Positions 17,724-25,661 of a stretch of DNA of 64,000 nt are shown here, one piece after another. The stretch's first letter is position 1; every line of letters starts with the position of its first letter. Source of the stretch: Deltaproteobacteria bacterium (GTDB lineage Bacteria > Desulfobacterota > Desulfobacteria > Desulfobacterales > UBA2156); contig JAFDGC010000006.1 of NCBI GenBank assembly GCA_019309485.1, forward strand, positions 1 to 64,000, given 5' to 3'. The position numbers and the translations under genes are program-made. The notes beneath the pieces are model-generated. The model was not told the origin of the DNA, made no database searches, and saw nothing but the letters and a program-made list of their open reading frames with translations.

Positions 17724-18146
17724 ATGGAAAATTTTGAACCCACGATCATCGCATTTGTCTGCAACTGGTGTACGTATACCGCTGCGGACCTGGCAGGAAC
17801 CTCCCGGCTCATTTACCCCAAAAATGTCCGTCTGATCCGAGTCATGTGCACCGGCATGGTGGACCCCCAATACATCATCAAGGCCTTCCTGGAAGGCGCC
17901 GACGGCGTATTGGTCTCCGGGTGCCATCCGGGCGACTGCCACTACATCAACGGAAATTACAAGGCCCGGAGAAGAATGAAACTCATTAAAGAAATTCTGG
18001 GGCAGTTGGGTATTGAAGAACAACGGCTTCGCCTGACGTGGATCGGCGCCAGCGACGGCATCCAGTTCGCCGAAACCATCCGGGAGATCGTTTCCCAGAT
18101 CAAGGCCCTCGGACCCAATCAGACCCAATTCAAGATGGCGATGTAG
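17724..18146 (+). CDS. mvhD: MvhD/FlxD-type [2Fe-2S] electron-transfer subunit
   Basis: A 140-residue protein with the MvhD signature cysteines: CNWCTY near residue 13, RVMCTG near 46 and SGCHPGDCHY near 70. MvhD carries a [2Fe-2S] cluster that bridges an electron donor (hydrogenase, formate dehydrogenase or an NADH module) to HdrA. Here it sits 14 bases after the HdrA-GltD gene, with AGGAGG before the ATG. No hydrogenase or formate dehydrogenase catalytic subunit gene is near. The donor may be the GltD-like NAD(P)H module or the FdhB-like protein encoded next. The family call is secure; the partner is inferred. Confidence 0.95.
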   Translation: MENFEPTIIAFVCNWCTYTAADLAGTSRLIYPKNVRLIRVMCTGMVDPQYIIKAFLEGADGVLVSGCHPGDCHYINGNYKARRRMKLIKEILGQLGIEEQRLRLTWIGASDGIQFAETIREIVSQIKALGPNQTQFKMAM

Positions 18147-18160
18147 ATACGGAGGACGGT

Positions 18161-19303
18161 ATGGCAACAGCGGTCAAGATCGATGTCAAAGAACAAAATC
18201 TTTTGGGGGCGTTTCAAGGGTTTTTCAAAATCCTCCTCGAGTTGGAGGATATCCACGCCCTCTTGGTTCCCCAGCAGCTTCCGGTGAAGGGGTCGGTGAT
18301 GCCGACCCTGGTGACGGATCCCGACCAATTGGACGGAGTGGATCCGCTGGCCCCGGCCTTTCCGTTGAATGCCGCTCGGGTGGTCTCCCGGCTCACCCGC
18401 AAGCCCATGGGCGGAAAGGTCGTGGCGGTCTTGCGCCCGTGCGAAATTCGGGCCTTTATCGAGCTCGTGAAGCTGAATCAGGGATCCACGGAAGAGTTGA
18501 TCCTGGTAGGGGTGGATTGTCTGGGAGCCTATTCCAACGCAGATTATTATCGCCTCGCCGGGGAGAATCCCAGAGAAATCACCGAGCGGTTTTATCAAAA
18601 CGTACTCGGCGGCAAGGGCACCCAAATGGATGGTGTGGACATCACCGCCGCCTGCAAGGCCTGTGAACACCCGATTCCGGACCAAGCGGATCTCGTGGTG
18701 GGCTTATACGGGGTGGACACGCAAAGCGGGCTGTACGTGGAAGGCAAAACGCCGAAAGGCGAAGACCTGATTCAAAGACTGGGGCTTCCCGCCGCCGAGA
18801 CGCCGCCCTCCCGGGAAGGGGCCATTGGGGCCCTGGTCGCCGAACGCACTGCTTACCGGGACAAGATGTTTGCCGATACCCGGGAAGCCGCTGGCAGCCT
18901 GGATCAGATGGCCGAGTACTTTTCCCACTGCATCAACTGTTACAATTGCCGGGTGGCCTGCCCCGTATGCTACTGCAAGGAGTGCGTCTTTGTCACGGAC
19001 GTATTTTACCATGAACCTGCGCAGTACTTGAAATGGAGCCGGCGGAAAGGCGTCATCAAGATGCCGACGGATACCGTCTTTTACCATCTCACCCGTTTGG
19101 CGCACATGAGCACGGCATGCGTGGGGTGCGGGCAGTGCTCCAATGCCTGCCCCAATGACATTCCTGTCATGGAGGTCTTCCGGACGATGGCGCACCGCAC
19201 CCAGCAGGCCTTCGAATACGAAGCCGGGAAGAGTCTTGAAGAGAAACCGCCCCTATCCGATTTTCGAGAAGCAGAATTCGAGGAAGTGGTGGGCATTTCA
19301 TAG
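18161..19303 (+). CDS. FdhB/FrhB-like iron-sulfur subunit
   Basis: A 380-residue protein. The N-terminal part has the FrhB/FdhB-like segment VVAVLRPCEIRAFIELVKL and a following LVGVDCLGAY. The C-terminal part has a cysteine-rich region CINCYNCRVACPVCYCKEC and a second [4Fe-4S] motif CVGCGQCSNACPNDIP. Relatives act as flavin and iron-sulfur subunits that link F420, formate or NAD(P)H oxidation to Hdr-type modules; anaerobic sulfite reductase and FlxB subunits look similar. The ATG has GGAGGA five bases upstream. It lies between mvhD and the selenoprotein gene, so it is probably part of the same complex. The substrate cannot be named. Confidence 0.82.
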   Translation: MATAVKIDVKEQNLLGAFQGFFKILLELEDIHALLVPQQLPVKGSVMPTLVTDPDQLDGVDPLAPAFPLNAARVVSRLTRKPMGGKVVAVLRPCEIRAFIELVKLNQGSTEELILVGVDCLGAYSNADYYRLAGENPREITERFYQNVLGGKGTQMDGVDITAACKACEHPIPDQADLVVGLYGVDTQSGLYVEGKTPKGEDLIQRLGLPAAETPPSREGAIGALVAERTAYRDKMFADTREAAGSLDQMAEYFSHCINCYNCRVACPVCYCKECVFVTDVFYHEPAQYLKWSRRKGVIKMPTDTVFYHLTRLAHMSTACVGCGQCSNACPNDIPVMEVFRTMAHRTQQAFEYEAGKSLEEKPPLSDFREAEFEEVVGIS

Positions 19304-19329
19304 GATCATGAATCACGGGAGATAAAATC

Positions 19330-20649
19330 ATGGCTCAAGAAGCGATTCGCATCCGCCGGGACAGACAAAGCCCCTTCATGGACAAAGTGGAGGAAATGCT
19401 TCCCGAAGGGGGAAATCTGAATCTGTGCCTGACCTGCGGGGCCTGCGTTTCAGGATGCCCCGCAAGCGGCCTGGAAGGAATGGATCCCCGAAAATTTCTG
19501 CGCATGGCCGCCTTGGGGATGGATGAGGAAATTTTAAGTACAAATTGGGTCTGGATGTGTTCCGCGTGCCAGCGGTGCATTTACGTCTGCCCCATGAAGA
19601 TCGACATCCCGCAGCTGGTTTACCATGCACGGGCGTCCTGGCCCCGGGAATCCCGGCCCAAGGGGATTTTGGGATCCTGTGACATGGCGCTCAAGAACGA
19701 CAGTTGCAGCGCCATGGGCGCTTCTCCGGAGGATTTCGAGTTTGTGGTCAACGATGTCCTGGAAGAGTATCGGGAAGCCCAGCCCGAGTTTGCGGAAATG
19801 ACGGCGCCCATCGACAAGGAAGGGGCGGAATTCTTCCTGAACCAAAACTCCCGGGAACCGGTGACGGAACCGGACGAATTGATCCCGCTGTGGAAAATTC
19901 TTCACATCGTGGGAGCGGACTGGACGTATGGCTCCAAGGGATGGGCCGGTGAGAACTACTGCATGTTCCTGGCCGACGATGAATCCTGGAAACAGGTCAC
20001 CCAAACGGCGGCAGCCCAGGCGGATGCGCTGGGCTGCAAGGTCTTTCTCAACACCGAGTGAGGGCACGTCACCTTCTCGGTCCTGGCAGGACTGAAAAAA
20101 TTCAACATCCCTTACAATTTCGTCGTGAAAAATATTTACGAATATTACGCCAAGTGGATCCGCGAGGGGAAACTCAAGGTGAATTCAGATTGGAACAAGG
20201 ATCTTAAAATCAAATTCACGGCTCAGGATCCATGTCAGATCGTTCGGAAGAGTTTTGGGGATCCCATCGCGGAGGATCTTCGGTTCGTCGTAAAATCTGT
20301 CGTGGGGGAAGAAAATTTCGTGGATATGGAACCGAATCGATCCAACAATTACTGTTGCGGGGGCGGCGGCGGATTCCTTCAATCCGGATTCAAGGACGCC
20401 CGCCTGGAATACGGGCGTCTCAAGGACCGCCAAATCAAGGAAACGGGCGCGACTTACTGTGTTGCGGCGTGTCACAACTGTCATGCCCAAATTCACGAAC
20501 TCAGCGAACACTACGGCGGGGGTTATCACGTGGTCCATTTATGGACGTTGATTTGCCTGTCTCTGGGCATTCTCGGGCCCAATGAACGGGAATATTTAGG
20601 AGACGATCTCAAAGAGGTCCTGGTCTTTCATCCGGAATCCGAACACTAA
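19330..20649 (+). CDS. HdrC-HdrB (HdrD-like) fusion, selenoprotein read through UGA
   Basis: Two open frames in the same phase are joined by a single TGA at 20059-20061, giving a 439-residue protein with selenocysteine at residue 244. The N-terminal half is HdrC-like, with CLTCGACVSGCP near 33 and CSACQRCIYVCP near 78. The C-terminal half is a CCG domain with DPCQIVRKS, CCGGGGG and CHNCHAQ. The TGA falls in NTE-TGA-GH, where relatives have ECGH, so Sec replaces a cluster or active-site cysteine. No start codon or ribosome site supports a separate second gene, and the frame between the TGA and the next possible start is conserved-looking coding sequence. A short stem-loop follows the TGA (20078-20094). 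It would be the disulfide-reductase-type partner of the upstream HdrA. Confidence 0.88.
20078..20094 (+). promoter_or_regulatory. Candidate bacterial SECIS stem-loop
   Basis: Starting 17 bases after the TGA codon, CGGTCCT pairs with AGGACTG (seven pairs, one of them G-T) around GGC. Bacterial SECIS elements are short stem-loops inside the coding region at about this distance. SelB would bind the loop. The fold was judged by eye. Confidence 0.55.
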
Positions 20650-20723
20650 CGGATAGAATCGGCTCGGGAATCTTTCCGGCGAGAATGTAAGGAAGCAGAA
20701 CCGATCAATGGAAAGGGTTAGAC

Positions 20724-23700
20724 ATGAATAGAAAAAACGGCAAAGCGCTGGTGGTGGGGGCCGGTATCAGCGGGATCCGGGCCGCACTCGATCTGGCGGA
20801 ATTCGGATACGGGGTAACGCTCATCGACCGGGCATCCCACGCGGGGGGGCTCTTGAGCCAACTCGATTATCAATTCCCCAACAACCACTGCGGCATGTGC
20901 AAGATGCTCCCGCTCATCGAACGGGACACCGCTTCCCAATACTGCCTCCGGAAGGGGTTTTTCCACGAGAACATCCAGATGCTGCTTTCCACCGAACTCC
21001 TCTCGGTGGACGGGGAGCCGGGGCACTTCCAGGTCAGTCTCAAGCAGAAGCAAAACTGGGTGGACCCCGATCTTTGCATGGGATGCGGGCTTTGCACCGA
21101 GGTGTGTCCGGTGGAAGTGCCGGACGCCTTCAACGCCGGCTTGTCGAAACGGAAAGCCATCTATCTTCCCATTCCCCACGCCATACCGAATCCGTACGTC
21201 ATCGATTTCGCCGCATGCACCCTGTGCGGGGAATGCGAAAAGGTCTGTCCCACCCATGCCATTCGTTTATCCGAGCAGGAACGGAAAAAATTCCGGATCC
21301 TGGTGGTGGACGACGAGCTGGTGGTCCGGGATTCCCTTAAGGAACTCCTGGAAGAAGAAGGTTTTTTCGTCAATATGGCCGAATCCGGAACCCAGGCCCT
21401 GGAGATTCTATCCGGATCCGAAACGCCCTACCATCTGATGCTGGCGGATATCAAGATGCCCGGGATGGACGGGGTGGAGCTGTTGCAAAAGACCAAGGAA
21501 CGGTTCCAGGATACGACGGTGATCATGATGACCGCCTACGCCACCGTGGAAACCGCGGTGGAAGCCATGAAAATCGGGGCACTGGACTACCTGATCAAAC
21601 CCTTTGAACCCGATACGCTGATCCCCATGATCCTCAGGGTGTATGAAGATTTCGAGACCGCCGGGGCGCTTCAGGCGGAATTCGGCGCCATCGTCCTTAC
21701 CGGCGGCACCGCTTACTATGATCCGGGCACCGGTAAAAACACGCTGGGCTACGGCGTCTATCCCAACGTGATGACCAGTATCGAGTTCGAGCGGTTGTTC
21801 AGCGGCAGCGGTCCCTCCCAAGGACGTTTGATCCGCTTCGACGGAAAACCCATCCGGAAAGTCGCCTGGCTCCAGTGCATCGGCTCCCGGGACATCCAGC
21901 TGGAAGCCGACTTCTGTTCCAACATCTGCTGCATGTACGCCGTCAAGGAAGCCCTCATCGCCAAGGAAAAAGCAGCCGATGATCTTGAAGCTTCCATTCT
22001 TTACATGGATATGCGGACCTTCGGAAAATCATTCCAACGCTACCGCGATGAAGCGGAACAGGTGCACGGGGTTCGGTTCATCCGGGGCCGGGCCCATTCC
22101 ATCACCCAGGACCGTTCCAGCGGGGACCTTTTGATCCGCTACGGGGATTCCGGTGGAAAGATCCATGAAATGGTCCAGGATGCGGTGATCCTGTCCGTAG
22201 GTCAGCGGCCTGCGGCCGGATCCCGGGTATTGGCCGACATGCTGAACCTTCCGCTGAACCCGTGGGGATTTTTCGAGAGTCTCCCCTTTTCCCCAACACG
22301 CACCGTAAGAGACGGGGTCTTCATCGGGGGGTCTTTTTCGGGGCTCAAGGACATCTCCGAATCCGTGATTCACGCATCCGCAGCCGCTCTTTCGGCCTCC
22401 CGGATCATTCATGCCTCGGGGGGCGGGCTGGCCATTCAAGCGCCGCCCGATTCGGAAACGTTGGATGTCTCAAGAGAAGCCCCCCGGCTTCTTTTGGCTC
22501 TGTGCACCTGCGACGGTGCGATTTTCGATGAATCAGGGAAAAGGGCGCTCCGGGCCCATTTCGAATCGGATCCCGCCGTGGATCGCGTGGAATTTCTGGA
22601 ACAGGTGTGCACCGCCCAAGGATGGTCGGCTTTTTCGGAACGGGTGAAAAAGCACCGGCCGAACCGAGTCCTCATCGGGGCATGCCTGCCCTATGTTTAC
22701 AACGCCAAGCTGAATGCGCTGAGCCGGGAAATAGGGCTTTCCCGGGCGCTCATGGACGTGGCGGATATTCGCAGTCCCCTCTTTTGCGCCGCCGACGCGT
22801 CAAGAGAAGAGGTGGATGCCGCCGTAAAACGCGCCCTGGGAATGGGGATCGCCAAACTCAAGGAAACCGATCCGACTCCCTTGCCCTCCACGCCCGTCCG
22901 GCAGCGCGCACTGGTGGTGGGGGGCGGGATTGCCGGGATGACCGCCGCGCTTGCCGTCGCCGATCACGGCTACCCCGTGGACTTGGTGGAACAGGAAGCC
23001 GCCCTGGGTGGAAACCTCCACTGGATCCGAAAAACCATCGAGGGAAACGAGACCCAATCCCTTCTGGAAGAAACCGTTGCCCGGGTGGAAAAACATCCGA
23101 ACATCCAAGTGTATGCCGGGCACCACGTCGCGGGCGCCTGGGGGGAGGTCGGACAGTTTTTCACCAGCATCGAAGCCGGCGACGGGGCCGTGACCACCAT
23201 TGAACACGGGGTGACGATTTTGGCCACGGGCGGGATCGAAGCCAAAACCAAATCCTATGGACACGGCACATCTGAAGCCGTTGTGACGCAAAAGGAACTC
23301 GAGGAGAAATTGACGGAAGGCCGAATTGAGCCGGCGGCGCTTCAATCGGTGGTCATGATCCAGTGTGTCGATTCCCGGGAAGAACCCCGGAACTACTGCA
23401 GCCGCGTCTGCTGCGCGTCGGCCCTGAAGCACGCCCTTTTTCTGAAGGAAAAGAATCCTTCGATAAAAATCACCATTTTATATCGAGATCTCATGGCTTA
23501 CGGGTTCCTGGAATCGTATTACACCCGGGCCCGGGCCGCCGACATCCTCTTCGTCCAGTACGACGTCAAAAACAAGCCCAGCGTTGTTCAGGAAGAAGGC
23601 GGGTTGCTCGTCAAGGTGCATGAGCCGATCCTCGATGCTCCTGTTGAAATCGAGGCCGATCTGGTTGTACTGGCCACCGGCATCGTACCGACACTTCCCG

Positions 23701-24146
23701 AGCCTCTTGCGGAAGCGTTCGGTGCCCATTTGGATCCCGACGGTTTTTTCCGGGAGGCGGAATCCAAGTGGCGTCCGGTGGATGCCCTCAAAGAAGGGGT
23801 CTTTGCCTGCGGCATCGCCCATTCTCCCCGTTCCATCACCGAATCCATCGCCACGGCGGAAGCCGCGGCCCAGCGCAGCCTTCGGATCCTCAATCAACAG
23901 GCTCTTCCGGCCAGCAAGGTGACTGCCGTCGTGCGTCACAGCCTTTGCATCCTGTGCGAACGCTGCATCGATGCATGCCCTTACGGCGCCCGGGACTTTG
24001 ATTTGGATCACACCCAAATCCGGGTGAATCCCTTGATGTGCCAGGGGTGCGGTTCATGTGTTACGGCCTGCTTGAACGGCGCATCGGTCCTGGAAGGCTT
24101 TGAAAAACAACAGATGCTGGACGTGATTGACGCCGCGCTCTTATGA
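20724..24146 (+). CDS. hdrA: Tandem HdrA-like flavoprotein with an inserted receiver domain
   Basis: A 1140-residue protein built from two HdrA-like halves. Half one has an FAD site LVVGAGISGIRAAL near 9, NHCGMCKM near 54 and two ferredoxin motifs (CMGCGLCTEVCP near 117, CTLCGECEKVCP near 163). At residues 191-310 a complete receiver domain follows. Its acidic pair is Asp196/Asp197, the phosphoacceptor Asp242 (LADIKMPGMDG), with Thr270 and Lys292. HdrA sequence then resumes (LQCIGSRD, CSNICCMYA). Half two has a second FAD site VVGGGIAGMTAAL near 731, CSRVCCASA, and C-terminal CILCERCIDACP and CQGCGSCVTACL. Every receiver key residue is present, so it can probably be phosphorylated. It precedes hdrC and hdrB and lies among kinase genes. 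Control of electron transfer by phosphorylation is inference. Confidence 0.93.
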   Translation: MNRKNGKALVVGAGISGIRAALDLAEFGYGVTLIDRASHAGGLLSQLDYQFPNNHCGMCKMLPLIERDTASQYCLRKGFFHENIQMLLSTELLSVDGEPGHFQVSLKQKQNWVDPDLCMGCGLCTEVCPVEVPDAFNAGLSKRKAIYLPIPHAIPNPYVIDFAACTLCGECEKVCPTHAIRLSEQERKKFRILVVDDELVVRDSLKELLEEEGFFVNMAESGTQALEILSGSETPYHLMLADIKMPGMDGVELLQKTKERFQDTTVIMMTAYATVETAVEAMKIGALDYLIKPFEPDTLIPMILRVYEDFETAGALQAEFGAIVLTGGTAYYDPGTGKNTLGYGVYPNVMTSIEFERLFSGSGPSQGRLIRFDGKPIRKVAWLQCIGSRDIQLEADFCSNICCMYAVKEALIAKEKAADDLEASILYMDMRTFGKSFQRYRDEAEQVHGVRFIRGRAHSITQDRSSGDLLIRYGDSGGKIHEMVQDAVILSVGQRPAAGSRVLADMLNLPLNPWGFFESLPFSPTRTVRDGVFIGGSFSGLKDISESVIHASAAALSASRIIHASGGGLAIQAPPDSETLDVSREAPRLLLALCTCDGAIFDESGKRALRAHFESDPAVDRVEFLEQVCTAQGWSAFSERVKKHRPNRVLIGACLPYVYNAKLNALSREIGLSRALMDVADIRSPLFCAADASREEVDAAVKRALGMGIAKLKETDPTPLPSTPVRQRALVVGGGIAGMTAALAVADHGYPVDLVEQEAALGGNLHWIRKTIEGNETQSLLEETVARVEKHPNIQVYAGHHVAGAWGEVGQFFTSIEAGDGAVTTIEHGVTILATGGIEAKTKSYGHGTSEAVVTQKELEEKLTEGRIEPAALQSVVMIQCVDSREEPRNYCSRVCCASALKHALFLKEKNPSIKITILYRDLMAYGFLESYYTRARAADILFVQYDVKNKPSVVQEEGGLLVKVHEPILDAPVEIEADLVVLATGIVPTLPEPLAEAFGAHLDPDGFFREAESKWRPVDALKEGVFACGIAHSPRSITESIATAEAAAQRSLRILNQQALPASKVTAVVRHSLCILCERCIDACPYGARDFDLDHTQIRVNPLMCQGCGSCVTACLNGASVLEGFEKQQMLDVIDAALL

Positions 24147-24157
24147 AAGGAGATCCT

Positions 24158-24736
24158 ATGGACCAAATCCAACACCCTGAGCCTCCGGAGAAAGGGGTGT
24201 CCACCACCGTCCCCGCCCCCTTGCGCGCCATTCAGGAACGGGTGTATGCCTGCATTCAATGCGGGACCTGCACCGGCTCCTGCCCCAACGCCTTTGCCAT
24301 GGACTATACGCCCCGGGCCATGTGGCGGCTGGTCCTCATGGGAGAAAAGGAGACCCTTTTCAACAGCCGGACATTCCTTTTATGTTCGGCATGCTATTAC
24401 TGTACCCTGCGCTGTCCCCGCGGCCTTCCCCTGACCGAGACCATGGAAGAATTGAAACAGATTGCGGCCAGGGAAAACCATCCGGTTCATAAAAAAAGCG
24501 TGCTCTTTTACCGCAATTTCCTCGAAAGTGTGCGTCGACACGGACGGGTCCGCGAGATGGAGTTCATGACCCTCTATTTTTTATCATTAAAAAATCCGTT
24601 CACCCCGTTGCAGTTTACGCCCCTGGGCTTGCGCTTGATGGGGAAAGGAAAGGTCGGGATACAGGTCCCATCGAAAGGCCAAAGACGACTGGAAGCCCTC
24701 TTTCGTAAGGCAGAGGAGTTGGAGGAACAGGAATGA
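24158..24736 (+). CDS. hdrC: Heterodisulfide reductase subunit C-like protein
   Basis: A 192-residue HdrC-like iron-sulfur protein with two [4Fe-4S] motifs, CIQCGTCTGSCP near residue 33 and CSACYYCTLRCP near 77. It passes electrons between HdrA and HdrB. The start is set at the ATG six bases after AAAGGAG; an ATG fifteen bases earlier overlaps the hdrA stop but lacks a ribosome site. Its stop overlaps the hdrB start. This gene pair duplicates, in separate-subunit form, what the upstream selenoprotein carries as a fusion, so the locus encodes two HdrC/HdrB sets. Confidence 0.93.
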   Translation: MDQIQHPEPPEKGVSTTVPAPLRAIQERVYACIQCGTCTGSCPNAFAMDYTPRAMWRLVLMGEKETLFNSRTFLLCSACYYCTLRCPRGLPLTETMEELKQIAARENHPVHKKSVLFYRNFLESVRRHGRVREMEFMTLYFLSLKNPFTPLQFTPLGLRLMGKGKVGIQVPSKGQRRLEALFRKAEELEEQE

Positions 24737-25596
24737 AATATTATTACTATCCCGGTTGTTCCTTGGAGGGAACAGCAAAAGAATACGACATTTCCACCCG
24801 GGCGTTCATGTCGGCCATGGAAATCGAATTGGTGGAGTTGGAAGATTGGACCTGCTGCGGGGCCAGCGCCGCTCCCGCCACCGGCAATTTGCTCTCGCTG
24901 GCGTTGCCTGCGCGGAATATCGCCTTGGCTGAAAAGACCAATGCCGCCAAGGAAATCCTGGTTCCGTGCAGCGCCTGTTACTTGAATCTGAAGCAAGTGG
25001 AAAAAAAGACGGGAAAAGATACGGAACTGCTGTCTAAAATCAATACCATACTCGAGGAAGAGCATCTGCACGTTACGGGCGGCCTCCGTGTCCGGCATTT
25101 ACTGGATGTGCTGTCCAAAGACATAGATGCCGCCGCTGTTTCCCAACGCGTCCAAAGATCCCTTAACGACATGACGATCGCGCCCTATTACGGTTGCCAG
25201 TGCCTGCGTCCTTACATCGAGTTCGACGATCCCGAAACCCCCAGGTCCATGGAACCTCTCATCGAGGCGACCGGCGCCAAGATTCATGCCTGGAGCAAGG
25301 GCAGTAAATGCTGCGGGGCCTCCCACATGAACACCCAGATGGATGTGGGGATCGAGCTCGTGGCCTCCATACTGAAAGCCGCCAAAGGGGCGGATGCCAT
25401 CGTGACGGTGTGTCCCATGTGCCAGGTCAATCTGGATGCATACCAGAAAAAAGCGTCCCGGTTTGCAAAAGAAGATCTGGACATTACGGTCTTATACCTT
25501 CCTCAACTGCTGGGCTTGGCGTTCGGACTCACCGAAAAAGAGATCGGTTTGAATTACAACCTGGCCGTATCCGACGGGTTTCGAAAAAAGCTCTAA
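24733..25596 (+). CDS. hdrB: Heterodisulfide reductase subunit B-like protein
   Basis: A 287-residue HdrB-like protein with two CCG domains: CSLEG...CC motifs in the first (YPGCSLEG, WTCCGAS, CSACYLNL) and YYGCQCLRP, KCCGASH and CPMCQVNLD in the second. In methanogens these bind the non-cubane [4Fe-4S] clusters that reduce heterodisulfide; in bacteria the acceptor disulfide is usually unknown. Unlike the upstream fusion it keeps all cysteines and has no UGA. Start and stop overlap hdrC (ATGA). It completes the HdrA-C-B module that carries the receiver domain. Confidence 0.94.
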   Translation: MKYYYYPGCSLEGTAKEYDISTRAFMSAMEIELVELEDWTCCGASAAPATGNLLSLALPARNIALAEKTNAAKEILVPCSACYLNLKQVEKKTGKDTELLSKINTILEEEHLHVTGGLRVRHLLDVLSKDIDAAAVSQRVQRSLNDMTIAPYYGCQCLRPYIEFDDPETPRSMEPLIEATGAKIHAWSKGSKCCGASHMNTQMDVGIELVASILKAAKGADAIVTVCPMCQVNLDAYQKKASRFAKEDLDITVLYLPQLLGLAFGLTEKEIGLNYNLAVSDGFRKKL

Positions 25597-25661
25597 TTGT
25601 AAGCGTCGTTCGAATTTTTTCCCGGCCCGCCTCCGGCGGGCGTCCAGCCTTTGGAGGCATT

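Noticed and set aside
20059-20061. TGA as a true stop, giving a truncated HdrC gene and a separate HdrB-like gene
   Set aside because: Coding continues in the same frame at once after the TGA, the TGA replaces a family Cys, no ribosome site precedes the downstream ATG/GTG, and a stem-loop follows.
25626-25640. Intrinsic terminator between hdrB and the haem kinase
   Set aside because: The six-pair GC hairpin has its T-run before rather than after the stem, so it does not fit a rho-independent terminator for rightward transcription.
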